Source: Bdellovibrionales bacterium
GTDB taxonomy: Bacteria; Bdellovibrionota; Bdellovibrionia; Bdellovibrionales; UBA1609
Assembly (NCBI GenBank): GCA_014323935.1
Contig: JACOND010000002.1
Location: forward strand, 1 to 34,790
DNA length: 34,790 nucleotides
Direction of reading: 5' to 3'
The position numbers and the translations under genes are program-made. The notes under the pieces were generated by a model, which did no database searches, was not told where the DNA came from, and saw only the letters and a list, made by a program, of their open reading frames with translations. Below, piece after piece: positions 17,004-24,940 of this stretch. Within the stretch, counting starts at the first letter, position 1. Each line of letters begins with the position of its first letter.

Positions 17004-17240
17004 TTAGGAATTTAATTTAACTTGAAAAGAGAGAGACATAAATCTATTTTCATGCCACATTTTCTTCTTGATAATTCTATTTTGTTCTCTTAGATTCTCA
17101 TTATACTCTTCTTCAAGAGATGAAAAATCCTGTAAAGTAAAATCTTCACTGCTGTTAGGCAGAAGGCTGAAACTACTTTAGTAATCACCTTAAAATCAAA
17201 GTTTTCTTCACTATAAGCTTTTAAAAGATTTTTCTTTTAT
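17004..17240 (-). pseudogene. Frameshifted remnant of an unrecognised gene
   Basis: The minus strand reads LLKAYSEENFDFKVITKVVSAF, then after a shift near 17165 LPNSSEDFTLQDFSSLEEEY and a Glu/Asn-rich helix ending SFQVKLNS at a stop (17004). The composition and length of both parts look like coding sequence. No start codon or family can be given. The neighbouring stretch 17241-17590 shows only short broken frames. Confidence 0.4.
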
Positions 17241-17593
17241 TTTGTAGGTTTTGAATTTCAAGCTAGCTGGAGTGGTTGGAAGTTGCTGTTGACTTCTTTG
17301 TATGGGAGTGATGTTTTAGGTCTTTTCTGAATAAAATTATAAAGATTAAGTTTCTATATTTTTAAGTATTTAGACTCATGAATGTTGTATTTTAAACAAA
17401 GCTATCATCTCCAAGAGGCTTTTCTTTTGTGTGTTTAAGACTTTTATCACATAAGGATATATGATTAAGCAAGTAGATAAGGAAAAAGAAATAATTTTAT
17501 TTTTTTAAACAGGATTTTAAGTCTATACCCTAGAAGAAAAGAATTTATTAAAATTCAAGTTTTACTTTAATTTAAAACTAAGTCTAAAAGGCT

Positions 17594-17630
17594 TAAAAAA
17601 AAGAGGACTAAATTTTGAGTTAACCCTCTT
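17594..17630 (-). terminator. Rho-independent terminator after the pilin remnant
   Basis: On the minus strand AAGAGG and CCTCTT form a stem across an 18-base loop, followed by T8. It begins 23 bases after the stop of the pilin pseudogene, so it is that gene's terminator left in place. Confidence 0.6.
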
Positions 17631-17652
17631 CTAGATTTTTTATTTTAGTTGT

Positions 17653-18030
17653 TTATTCACATTCCTCACCATCTTTGCATTCACCCTTTTGACCATTAAT
17701 AAAACTAAATTTTGTTCCCTTTGCAAAAATTCTCTCCATCATCCTTAAAACCTATAAAAGCTTTTAGCCCAGTATCTGATATGACATTATAACAAACTTG
17801 AGACTTTTTTAAGGCTGTGGGATAGTTGTACCTGTTTGAGCTTCTAAATTATCGTCAACGTTACTTGTTGCAAAATATTCAAATCTTTTAAAGCCATACT
17901 TAAATTGTTTATTGAAGTTCTTACAGTGTTTTCTTTTGCACTGTTTCTGTATTTGTTATAAGCTGAAATGGCAACGGTTGCTAAAACTCCAATAATAAAT
18001 AGCTCTATAAGAGAAAACCTTTACGTAAGT
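17653..18030 (-). pseudogene. Type IV prepilin, decayed by several frameshifts
   Basis: Joining frames on the minus strand gives a pilin. RKGF is followed (after one missing T near 18014) by SLIELFIIGVLATVAISAY and NKYRNSAKENTVRTSINNLS. After a shift near 17890 it continues FEYFATSNVDDNLEAQTGT. After another near 17825 it continues LKKSQVCYNVISDTGLKAF and IGFKDDGENFCKGNKI. After a last shift near 17705 it ends SFINGQKGECKDGEECE. No ATG remains at the expected start. At least four indels in 380 bp, next to long intact genes, argue for a real pseudogene rather than sequencing error. It is a third prepilin locus in the window. Confidence 0.75.
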
Positions 18031-18468
18031 TTTTCCTTTGAAAATTTTAAAATCTTTAAAAATCGAGATGTCTTAATTTATATCTTCCTCTCAAGGATTC
18101 TAAAAAGAGTCTTTTCTTTTTTCTAAAAAGTCAGCGAACTTGAGCTTGTTATATAAGCCACTAAACATAAAAAAGATTATATTTTTTAATGATAATAACT
18201 ATAGGAGAACAATAAAAGCCACTATGTAGAGTTAAAAACTCAAAAACAACTTCTGAATATAAAATTAAATACTTAGTATCAGATTCATTGGAGTAAATTG
18301 AAACTAGACTTAAAAATAAAGATATTATTGTTCCTAAAATAAAATTTTGAATTCTTCTTCAAAAGAGATGAACTTTAAATTTTTAACTTTTGATAAATTA
18401 AAAAAATACAATAAAACATTTTATCTTTCTAAGGTAAAGATGTTGAGTTCTTTATCCGAAATACTTTG
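18031..18468. other. Region without a supported gene
   Basis: A minus-strand frame at 18163-18355 is open for about 60 codons (LGTIISLFLSLVSIYS followed by a polar stretch) but has no start codon; it may be a remnant. A plus-strand ORF from 18347 is overlapped by the NERD-helicase gene in another frame and looks like chance. Confidence 0.3.
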
Positions 18469-18474
18469 TAGAAT
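18469..18474 (+). promoter_or_regulatory. Promoter -10 implying a leaderless NERD-helicase mRNA
   Basis: TAGAAT ends 6 bases before the ATG at 18481, so transcription would start at the ATG. There is no Shine-Dalgarno sequence. Confidence 0.4.
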
Positions 18475-18480
18475 TATTAT

Positions 18481-20058
18481 ATGGCGAAGATTTATTCTAA
18501 AAAAAGACCCATTAAAAGTGAAAAGAAAGCTTATAAGGCTTTTTACGAATTTTTATCAGATGAATATACTGTCTTTTACAGTTTTACTTGGTCTGGAAAA
18601 AAAGCAATTCATGGTTCTCGAGACTTTGAGTGTGATTTTGTTGTTTTTCATCCTGAAAAAGGAATTCTTGTTGTTGAGGTTAAAGAAAAATATTACAATC
18701 CAAAGTACTATACAAAAAAAGATCCAATATCACAAGTTATTAGAAACAAGGAAGGCTTAGGTGATTATTTATCTCGGAAGTTTAAAAAGAAATATGGTCG
18801 TAAACCTAAGTTAAAAATGGCTCATTGTGTATGGTTTATGAATACAAAGAGGTGGGGTGATTTATTTCCTTTCCCTTTAAGTGAGGAAGATATTATCTTA
18901 GATAGGTCGTCTTTAGATTATTTAAATGAGGATATTGCAAAGGCTTATTCATTTTTCGATAAGGAAAAAAAGAAGAGAAACATTCCTAAGGAAGATTACA
19001 AAAAACTAATAGAATTACTTCTCTCTCCTGATTTGACTCAAGAACAAATGAAATCTCTTGAATTTATGAGAAAGAATAAAAAAGTTTTTATTTCTGGTGG
19101 AGTAGGAACAGGTAAAACTTTGATGGGTCTTAAAAAAGCAAAGGAAGAGGCTGATAAAGAAAATAAAGTCTTATTTATTTGTTATAGTCGCCCTTTTTCT
19201 GATATTCTTGCTGAGAATAATAAGATGAAAAATCTTACCATTATAAATTTTCATAAGTTTTTAATCTATTTTGAGTATGGGGGAAAAAATGGTAAAAATT
19301 TATATCTTAAAGAAAACTGTGAATCTTCAGATTTTTGGAATGAAAGGAGTATTAAAATTCTGAAAGATCCCACACTTAAAAAAAAAAGAAAACTTCTATT
19401 TGATACTATTATTATTGATGAAATTCAGGATTTTTCACCAAGATTGATTCATGTAATTATATCTGAATTTATCAAAGACAAGAAGGACGGTTGCATTTAC
19501 CTCATTGGAGATAAAAGTCAGACTGTTTTTAAAAAAGGCAAGTTTGAAGAAGTTATTGATTCTAGCTTTGTCACATTTAATTTGCTTAAGAACTTGAGAA
19601 ATACAAAAGAAATATTCAACTTTTGTGATTCCTTTGCAAAAGGAAAAGGACAGAGACCTAGTGGTGGCGATGTTTATTTTATTAAATCTGATAATAAAGA
19701 CATTCAAAATCTTATTAAAAAAGAAATTAATAAGCTTGTTAATGAAGGAATTCCATTAGCTGATATTACAGTTCTATCTGATAGTCATCCAACTAAATGT
19801 TTTCCAGAGCTTTGTAAAAATAAGAAATTTACTACTGATATATTTGCCAGTAAGAAAGTTCTGATGTCTACCATCCAATCTTTTAAGGGGTTAGAAAACG
19901 AAGCCTTGATAGTTAGTGATTTAAAAAAAATCAGAGCTGACTATAAAAAAGAACTTTTATATATTGCTTGTTCCAGAGCTAAAAAGATTCTGATAGTTGT
20001 TGGTTCTGATGAGGAACTTAAAATTTTTAATTTTGCTGACAAAGATAAAACCGCTTAG
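18481..20058 (+). CDS. NERD-domain nuclease/UvrD-like helicase protein
   Basis: A 525-residue protein. The N-terminal third is a NERD (nuclease-related) domain. ECDFVVFHPEKGILVVEVK, at about 50-70, carries the Asp and Glu-x-Lys of the PD-(D/E)xK-like site. The rest is a superfamily 1 helicase. FISGGVGTGKT (Walker A) is at about 206, IIIDEIQDF (motif II) at about 313, IGDKSQTVF (motif III) and LLKNLRNTKEIF (motif IV) follow. Then come STIQSFKGLENEALI and LLYIACSRAKK (motifs V and VI). The inter-motif regions are short, so it is a compact helicase. Such proteins occur in defence islands, and a DNA-cutting role against phage or plasmids is plausible but not shown. It ends 44 bp from the 3' end of tRNA-Ser. 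Confidence 0.88.
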   Translation: MAKIYSKKRPIKSEKKAYKAFYEFLSDEYTVFYSFTWSGKKAIHGSRDFECDFVVFHPEKGILVVEVKEKYYNPKYYTKKDPISQVIRNKEGLGDYLSRKFKKKYGRKPKLKMAHCVWFMNTKRWGDLFPFPLSEEDIILDRSSLDYLNEDIAKAYSFFDKEKKKRNIPKEDYKKLIELLLSPDLTQEQMKSLEFMRKNKKVFISGGVGTGKTLMGLKKAKEEADKENKVLFICYSRPFSDILAENNKMKNLTIINFHKFLIYFEYGGKNGKNLYLKENCESSDFWNERSIKILKDPTLKKKRKLLFDTIIIDEIQDFSPRLIHVIISEFIKDKKDGCIYLIGDKSQTVFKKGKFEEVIDSSFVTFNLLKNLRNTKEIFNFCDSFAKGKGQRPSGGDVYFIKSDNKDIQNLIKKEINKLVNEGIPLADITVLSDSHPTKCFPELCKNKKFTTDIFASKKVLMSTIQSFKGLENEALIVSDLKKIRADYKKELLYIACSRAKKILIVVGSDEELKIFNFADKDKTA

Positions 20059-20102
20059 AGAAGAAATCATATCAAAGTCCAAATATTTAAAAAAGTGTAA
20101 TT

Positions 20103-20194
20103 TGGCGGAGAGGGAGGGATTCGAACCCTCGAGACAAGTTACCCCGTCTATACGCTTTCCAAGCGTACGCCTTCAGCCACTCGGCCACCGCTCC
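20103..20194 (-). tRNA. tRNA-Ser (GGA)
   Basis: On the minus strand the acceptor stem is GGAGCGG with CCGCTCT-like pairing to CTCTCCGCC. The anticodon loop TTGGAAA lies in stem ACGC-GCGT, giving GGA. A long variable arm and T arm GAGGG-TTCGAAT-CCCTC follow, and CCA is encoded. Its 3' end faces the NERD-helicase gene. TATTAT directly upstream (about 20200) is a likely -10. Confidence 0.93.
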
Positions 20195-20246
20195 TTTTAT
20201 AATATCTTCTTGCTTTTGATACATATAAAGTATTAAATGAGTTTTC

Positions 20247-20274
20247 AATTTAAATAAAATCTTTTATTTAAATT
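20247..20274. repeat. Perfect 13-bp inverted repeat with a 2-base centre
   Basis: AATTTAAATAAAA, TC, TTTTATTTAAATT. It consists almost only of A and T, so a chance origin is quite possible, but the perfect 13-bp arms are long. It lies upstream of tRNA-Ser. Confidence 0.45.
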
Positions 20275-20420
20275 AGAATGAGGAATTTTGTTTTTCTGTG
20301 TTTAAAATCTTTTTTTATAAAAAAATTAATAGAATCTATTTTTTTATTGTCTTTCTTTGTCAAAGAACCCTTGCAGTTAGGATATCTGGTCATTTCTTTT
20401 TTTAATTCCTTAGAGTTCAT
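20268..20420 (-). CDS. Possible 50-residue Lys-rich peptide
   Basis: ATG at 20418-20420 opens a frame beginning MNSKELKKEMTRYPNCKGSL and ending at a stop at 20268. There is no Shine-Dalgarno sequence and no recognised family. The rest of 20195-20580 shows no gene. Confidence 0.2.
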   Translation of the reverse strand: MNSKELKKEMTRYPNCKGSLTKKDNKKIDSINFFIKKDFKHRKTKFLILI

Positions 20421-20583
20421 AAATCAACTTTTTTTTCTTTGCAAATAATTTATTAAATAATTTCTTAGAGGTGTAATCTCTATTTCATAGCTGTCGTATC
20501 TAAAACTAAATAGGAAAAATTTTTAAAATCTCATTTTGAGACATTTTTAATTTTAAAATTCTTTTTTTAAATTTAAAAAATCA

Positions 20584-20591
20584 GCCGATAT
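20584..20591 (+). promoter_or_regulatory. GCCGATAT motif, 7 bases before an ATG
   Basis: GCCGATAT is close to the sigma-28 -10 consensus GCCGATAA. It ends 7 bases before the ATG at 20599, so the mRNA would be leaderless. A TAAA lies 12 bases upstream, shorter than the ideal 15. A sigma-70 reading (TATATT) is also possible. Confidence 0.4.
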
Positions 20592-20598
20592 ATTTTAT

Positions 20599-22398
20599 AT
20601 GCACTATACAAAAAATAAAATCACCCCGTTTAGACGTTTTTTTGCTAGACATGGTGACTGGCTTATTACTCTTTTCATATTTTATTTTTTTCTAGAAATT
20701 TTTAAGCTTCTTAACATAGGATTTTCTGTCTTTTTTTCTATTCTTCTTTCAATCTCTTATGAGATTGTTACCATTTCATTATATGGCTCTACCTTATGTA
20801 AACATCTTTTTGGCATAAAAATTCTTAATAAAGATGGGAGTAAATTAAAAATGAAACAATCTTTAAAAAGATGGTTTTTAGTTCACTTAAAAGGTATTGC
20901 TTTCTATATCCCTATCTTATCTTTTATTACTAGTCTTGTCGCTTTTTTTCGCTTAAGAAAAAGAGGTTTTACATCTTGGGATGAAGATCTAAATATTGAT
21001 ATTCTTATCAAACCGCTTACTTTTGTTAAAGTCGGTATATTTTTTACAGTGTTTCTATTAATATATTCTTCTTCTTTTTATTCTATTTATCAAAAAGAAG
21101 CTGTAAAGGTTAGTAAAAATGAAAAAATAAATATAGATACAATTTCTTCTAGATCTAAAAATGATATTGTTGAATCCATTGAAGATATTTACAAAGATTT
21201 TGAGATGGAAAATATCTTACAAACACTTTCTTCATCGAAATACAATAAGTTAAAAGAAATCATCTCATTACAAGAATCTTTAAACAGCTTAAGAAAAGGT
21301 TTAACGAATCAGAAAAAAATAATTTATTTTTCTAAATATTCTAATTTTTTAATAGTTTCTAAAAATGAATTTGATAGGGAAACCATAGGAAGCGGATTTG
21401 CTGTGACTCAAAGCTTAATTGTAACCAACTACCATGTTGTTGAAACAGCAAAATTTATCAATAATCTAAAGGGAGTTAAGTTAATAACTTCTGAGAAAAA
21501 AATAGATGTGGGATTTGTATTACTGGAAGATAAAAAGAATGACCTAGCAATCATTAAGTCCGTTCGAGGACTTTATAAGCCTATGGAACTAGGTGATTAC
21601 AGGAAAGCTTCTTTAGGAGATGAGATTTTTGTTATCAGTTCACCACAAGGTCTTGTTGGAACTTTATCTAAAGGTTTGATTTCTTCAAAAAGAGAAGAAG
21701 AGAAAAAGAAAATATTACAGACCACAGCTCCTATATCTGAAGGAAGTAGTGGATCTCCTGTCCTTTCTAAAGATTTAAAGGTTATAGGAATCAATAGAGC
21801 TCTTATGAAAAATGGACAAAATATAAACTTTGCAATTCCTGTATCTTATTTAAAAACTTTAATACAATCGAATCAAGATAATTTATCTAGGTTTGATAAT
21901 CTTGATTTTTTTAAAAACACTCCTTTACCATCTGACCAATATGCTATCAATCATTTAAACCCTATAAATAAAAAGAGGCTTTATAAATTATTTGATAGTC
22001 AGTATTTTTCTTATTTAGAATTTACTTCTATTTTAAAGTTAGCAAAACAAGGAGAGCCTGAGGCTCAATATCACTTAGCTTTAATCTTTGATAGGGAAAA
22101 ACGTTATGTAGATTCCTTCAAGTGGTTAAAAAAATCAGCTCATAAAGGTCATGCTGACAGTCAAGCTCTTTTAGGTTCTACTTACTTACAGGGCTATGTT
22201 GTTGAGAAAAATTATGGATTAGCTTATGCTTGGAATCAGGTTGCTTACCTCAGAAGCAATGAAGACATATATAAAAAGAGAGCTGAACAAATAAAAATCT
22301 CTTTAACTCCTAGTCAGTTTCAAAAATACCACAATTATTCAAAAACTCTTTATAACTTTTTTCAAAAAAGAGATTTAGCAACAACAGATTCTAAATAA
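20599..22398 (+). CDS. RDD membrane domain-trypsin-like protease-Sel1 repeat protein
   Basis: A 599-residue fusion. Residues 5-160 form an RDD domain: FFARHGDWLITLFIFYFF, then LCKHLFGIKILNKDGS, then SWDEDLN, with three or four membrane helices including one at about 143-160. A polar linker (165-265) follows. The trypsin-like (DegP-type) domain has GSGFAVTQSLIVTNYHVV (His about 278), KNDLAII (Asp about 315) and EGSSGSPV (Ser about 383), so the catalytic triad is complete. The C-terminus (about 475-560) has Sel1-type repeats: AKQGEPEAQYHLALIF and SAHKGHADSQALLGSTYLQG. The protease would lie on the side of the membrane reached after the last RDD helix, probably the periplasm. I know each domain, but not this three-part combination. 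Confidence 0.88.
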   Translation: MHYTKNKITPFRRFFARHGDWLITLFIFYFFLEIFKLLNIGFSVFFSILLSISYEIVTISLYGSTLCKHLFGIKILNKDGSKLKMKQSLKRWFLVHLKGIAFYIPILSFITSLVAFFRLRKRGFTSWDEDLNIDILIKPLTFVKVGIFFTVFLLIYSSSFYSIYQKEAVKVSKNEKINIDTISSRSKNDIVESIEDIYKDFEMENILQTLSSSKYNKLKEIISLQESLNSLRKGLTNQKKIIYFSKYSNFLIVSKNEFDRETIGSGFAVTQSLIVTNYHVVETAKFINNLKGVKLITSEKKIDVGFVLLEDKKNDLAIIKSVRGLYKPMELGDYRKASLGDEIFVISSPQGLVGTLSKGLISSKREEEKKKILQTTAPISEGSSGSPVLSKDLKVIGINRALMKNGQNINFAIPVSYLKTLIQSNQDNLSRFDNLDFFKNTPLPSDQYAINHLNPINKKRLYKLFDSQYFSYLEFTSILKLAKQGEPEAQYHLALIFDREKRYVDSFKWLKKSAHKGHADSQALLGSTYLQGYVVEKNYGLAYAWNQVAYLRSNEDIYKKRAEQIKISLTPSQFQKYHNYSKTLYNFFQKRDLATTDSK

Positions 22399-22526
22399 GA
22401 TTTAAAATCTTTATCTAATGTCAGTTGCTTTTGTGTACCTATTTACGGACTTTGTAATAAGACAGGACGTTCAAATTTTAACTTAATAAATTTAAGGTAA
22501 AAAACAAAACTTTTAGTGAATCTTGA

Positions 22527-22555
22527 TTGACATATAAATTAGTATTCATTACTTT
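22527..22555 (+). promoter_or_regulatory. Possible promoter of the small lipoprotein gene
   Basis: A perfect TTGACA (22527-22532) lies 17 bases before a weak -10 (TACTTT, 22550-22555). The gene starts at 22578 with AGGAG 8 bases upstream. Confidence 0.35.
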
Positions 22556-22577
22556 TTATTAAAAAAGGAGAAAAAGT

Positions 22578-22873
22578 ATGAGGTATTTCATTTTATTTGT
22601 GTTTACTCTCTCAATGGGGGGGGGTGTATGACACTTCCTCGTGATTATACAAAAAGAGTTCATGAAATAAATAAATACTGTGAACTTGTAAAACTCAATT
22701 TACCAAAAAAACAAGATAGCAAAATTTCTAAGACGATTTGCATAACAGAGGCTCATAAACTTTCAAGAGAAATAGAAAGAGATAGAGAAAGAGTTTGGTA
22801 TCAGGTTATAAGGGTTGTTGCTTCTATCCCCGCACTTATTGTGGCTTTTATCACATTAGAGCCAAAATTCTAA
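22578..22873 (+). CDS. Small lipoprotein, out of frame at a G9 tract (phase-variable?)
   Basis: An ATG at 22578 with a strong AGGAG opens the signal peptide MRYFILFVFTLSMGG. With nine G at 22616-22624 the frame runs to TGA at 22629. With ten G (or seven) it would read on as MGGGC and into the 81-codon frame that begins MTLPRDYTKRVHEI at 22628. The joined product has a lipobox-like Gly-Gly-Cys, a charged helix (REIERDRERVW), and a C-terminal hydrophobic segment (VVASIPALIVAFI). The internal ATG at 22628 has no ribosome-binding site except the G tract itself, so its use as a start is doubtful. The current sequence looks like the OFF state of a phase-variable lipoprotein. Confidence 0.65.
22616..22624 (+). 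repeat. G9 homopolymer
   Basis: Nine G in a row inside the signal-peptide codons of a lipoprotein gene, in otherwise AT-rich DNA. Poly-G tracts of this length are the classic slipped-strand contingency sites of Campylobacter and Helicobacter. Confidence 0.85.
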
Positions 22874-23110
22874 AACAATTTCAATAAGAAGTTCAAAACA
22901 CTTATAAGAGAAATAAAAAGAGTAGAAGCTACGTTAGATTATTCTTACTTTCCTCAATTTTTTATTAACTCTTTCAAAGCTTTAGAGGATTTCTCTGTGT
23001 CTTTTATAATACAGGAATTATCTTTTTAAGATAACTTCTGTTTTTCTCGTTCTAACAACTTTAGTTGTTTATAGATTTGATTAAAGAATTCTAAAATAAA
23101 CTGATTTTTT

Positions 23111-23341
23111 TTAGATCTGAGTAAATTTTTTAATCATCCTAACTATACCCTTATCTATGCTATCAACTTTTTCATACTCTTCATTTGTTTCTTCTTCATT
23201 TTTAGAAATAAAATGATTGATCAAAAATGTTTTAAAATTTGGTTTGAAAAATCTTGCAATCCAATTTTGATCTTTAAAGTGATTGAGAGAATTTTCATAT
23301 TTTATCTGGTTGTTTCTTATTTCTGATTTAAAATCACTCAC
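23111..23341 (-). CDS. Possible small soluble protein
   Basis: A 76-residue frame with a GTG start (MSDFKSEIRNNQIKYENSLN...), acidic in the middle (NEEETNEEYEKVD) and ending RMIKKFTQI. There is no clear ribosome-binding site and no recognised family. The region 22874-23110 before it holds only a 7-bp AT hairpin (near 23020). It may be a remnant. Confidence 0.35.
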   Translation of the reverse strand: MSDFKSEIRNNQIKYENSLNHFKDQNWIARFFKPNFKTFLINHFISKNEEETNEEYEKVDSIDKGIVRMIKKFTQI

Positions 23342-23402
23342 AATGAGCTAAAAAGCAAATCGCATTCTTCTTTGAAATTAATAAAGCCTCATTATAGAAT
23401 TT

Positions 23403-23427
23403 AAAAAGCAAAGACAGAGCTTTTTTT
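23403..23427 (-). terminator. Terminator downstream of tRNA-Gly
   Basis: AAAAAGC and GCTTTTT form a 7-bp stem around a nine-base loop, with A/T runs on both sides, so it could act in both directions. It lies 27 bases past the 3' end of tRNA-Gly(TCC) on the minus strand. Confidence 0.55.
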
Positions 23428-23453
23428 ATTAAAGAAATGAATCAATGTAAAGA

Positions 23454-23530
23454 TGGAGCGGGAGACGGGACTCGAACCCGCAACCCTCAGCTTGGAAGGC
23501 TGATATTCTAGCCAATTGAACTACTCCCGC
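23454..23530 (-). tRNA. tRNA-Gly (TCC)
   Basis: On the minus strand the acceptor stem GCGGGAG pairs with CTCCCGC. The anticodon loop TTCCAAG in stem CAGCC/GGCTG-type pairing gives TCC. The T arm GCGGG-TTCGAGT-CCCGT is present, and CCA is encoded. It complements the GCC isoacceptor at 15801. Confidence 0.95.
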
Positions 23531-23573
23531 TGCTAAAGATAGCTATAGTATAAAAACCTTTAAAAAGCTAGAT

Positions 23574-23990
23574 TTATTTTTTATTTTGAAATTTCATGCG
23601 ATTGTGGTAGTAATTAAAAATCACACTTTTAACATTTACTAACATAGCTCCTTTTTTTACGCAATTTTGATCAGTTACTTCACAGTCTTTTTTATAAAAA
23701 ATAACTGTTTTGCTATTGTATCTAGAGGAAACATTATTAGAAGATTGATCCTCATCAGAGGGATTTTCCTCTTTAGAAGAGTTATATTCCTGAAAAGAGT
23801 TGTCTTCAACAGGGAGGGTATTAGGATTTTCCTCATTAGAGATATCTTTTTCAACAGAGGAATTGTTTTCAATTTTTTCTTTAAACATTTCTTCTACTTC
23901 TTTAGGTATTTTTAACAATCCTTTCTCTTGGCTAAAAGCTAAATTAGAGAAATAAAAAGATAAACTCACAACAATAAGAATTTTTCTCAT
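23574..23990 (-). CDS. Exported acidic, low-complexity protein
   Basis: 138 residues. The N-terminus MRKILIVVSLSFYFSNLAFS is a signal peptide, with cleavage likely after AFS. The middle (about 40-90) is rich in Glu, Asn and Ser (NSSKEENPSDEDQSSNN) and is probably disordered. The C-terminus has a short folded part with two cysteines (KKDCEVTDQNCVKKG), possibly a disulfide, and ends FQNKK. It should be periplasmic or surface-exposed. The function is unknown. The ATG lies 9 bases after a good sigma-28-like promoter, so it may be expressed with motility or late flagellar genes if that factor exists here. Confidence 0.75.
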   Translation of the reverse strand: MRKILIVVSLSFYFSNLAFSQEKGLLKIPKEVEEMFKEKIENNSSVEKDISNEENPNTLPVEDNSFQEYNSSKEENPSDEDQSSNNVSSRYNSKTVIFYKKDCEVTDQNCVKKGAMLVNVKSVIFNYYHNRMKFQNKK

Positions 23991-23999
23991 GGTAGATTC

Positions 24000-24026
24000 T
24001 TATCGGATTTTTTTTCAAAATCTTTA
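24000..24026 (-). promoter_or_regulatory. Sigma-28 (FliA)-like promoter
   Basis: On the minus strand TAAAGATT, exactly 11 bases, then TCCGATAA. The sigma-28 consensus is TAAAGTTT-N11-GCCGATAA, so 14 of 16 positions match with ideal spacing. The -10 ends 9 bases before the ATG of the exported-protein gene. Confidence 0.7.
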
Positions 24027-24115
24027 ACTAAAATGATGATTATTTAAAAATATAAAAATTATAAGAAAAACAAAGAATAGCTCTTCAAAAAAAACAAAAT
24101 CGCTTTATCTGAGCT

Positions 24116-24808
24116 TTATTTTTGATAATGAGATTTTTTTGACAAATGGATAGAGTTATAGTTTTTTAAAGCAGGGACTTGGATAATTTTTCTCTCTGGT
24201 AATAAAACGCCAGAGAGTTGAAAGCCATAAACACAGCCAGTGTCTAACCCGATGCTATTTTTTTTTATTTTTAAGCCCTGTTCAGCCCAATGACCATAGA
24301 CAACAAGCTTTTTTTCTTTGTAAAAATCATGCCAGGCCGGATAAATAGGACTTTTAATGTCTTTTCCTTTCTTTCCCCAAGTGCGTATATTCATTAAAAA
24401 TTGAGGCTTTGAATTCTCAGGTTTTTTTTGAGGGACAAGACCTGCATGAACAACTAAAAAATCTTTTTCTTCAATATAAAAAGGTATTTTATTGAGCCAC
24501 TTTATCCAAGAGTTGAGGGAATTTCCCATATCTTCTTTCAACTTTTTTAGTGTGGAACTGAGGATTTTGTTGTTTTTTATTCTATTTATAAAATTTTGTT
24601 CATGGTTTCCTCTCACCATTTCTATCTTATGAGTTTTTACCCAATGTAACATTTCTAAAGAATAAGGACCTCGATTGATAACATCTCCCACTAAAATTAA
24701 GCGGTATTTTGTTGAAGAGTAATCGATAGATTTTAAAAGAGAGAGAAATTCTTTAAAACAGCCATGAACATCCCCTACAATGAAAGTTTTTCGTTCTTTT
24801 TTCTTCAT
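24116..24808 (-). CDS. PPP-family phosphatase, ApaH/PrpA-like
   Basis: A 230-residue metallophosphatase. Motifs in order: GDVHGCFKEF (about 13-22), GDVINRGPYSLEML, MVRGNHEQN, FLVVHAGLVPQ, LVVYGHWAEQG, and IGLDTGCVYGFQLSGVLLP. These bind two metals and match bis(5'-nucleosyl)-tetraphosphatases (ApaH) and related Ser/Thr phosphatases. ApaH hydrolyses Ap4A to ADP. E. coli ApaH is longer (about 280 residues), so the substrate is not certain. Start: ATG followed by Lys-rich MKKKERKTFIVGDVHG. The gene is transcribed away from accC and separated from it by about 130 bp that hold no other gene. Confidence 0.88.
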   Translation of the reverse strand: MKKKERKTFIVGDVHGCFKEFLSLLKSIDYSSTKYRLILVGDVINRGPYSLEMLHWVKTHKIEMVRGNHEQNFINRIKNNKILSSTLKKLKEDMGNSLNSWIKWLNKIPFYIEEKDFLVVHAGLVPQKKPENSKPQFLMNIRTWGKKGKDIKSPIYPAWHDFYKEKKLVVYGHWAEQGLKIKKNSIGLDTGCVYGFQLSGVLLPERKIIQVPALKNYNSIHLSKKSHYQK

Positions 24809-24922
24809 CTTTTCAAACTAAATGAGAAAGAGGAGGAAAATCAAGATTTGAAGTAAAAAGTTTATAAAGAAAGGATAAGTGAATTTTATGAAGAGAAAGC
24901 TGTCTTGAATTCTAAGTTCTTT

Positions 24923-24928
24923 TATAAT
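24923..24928 (+). promoter_or_regulatory. Promoter -10 of the accC operon
   Basis: A perfect TATAAT, 12 bases before the chosen ATG at 24941, gives a leader of about 6 bases. An earlier TTG start at 24905 would lie upstream of it, which supports the ATG. Confidence 0.45.
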
Positions 24929-24940
24929 ATAAAATCCTTG

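Noticed and set aside
18347-18760. 137-codon plus-strand ORF overlapping the NERD-helicase start
   Set aside because: It overlaps the conserved NERD domain in another frame, and its composition looks like chance AT-rich translation.
20103-20194. tRNA-Ser as a proven attachment site
   Set aside because: No integrase and no second copy of the tRNA end are visible in the window, so it is kept only as a weak suggestion.
19997-20236. 79-codon ORF over the end of the NERD-helicase gene and tRNA-Ser
   Set aside because: Its middle is the antisense of tRNA-Ser; the EREGFEPSRQ-type peptide is the usual artefact of translating a tRNA gene.
23675-23915. Two ORFs overlapping the exported acidic protein gene
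   Set aside because: They are low-complexity shadows of the Glu/Asn/Ser-rich region without start signals.
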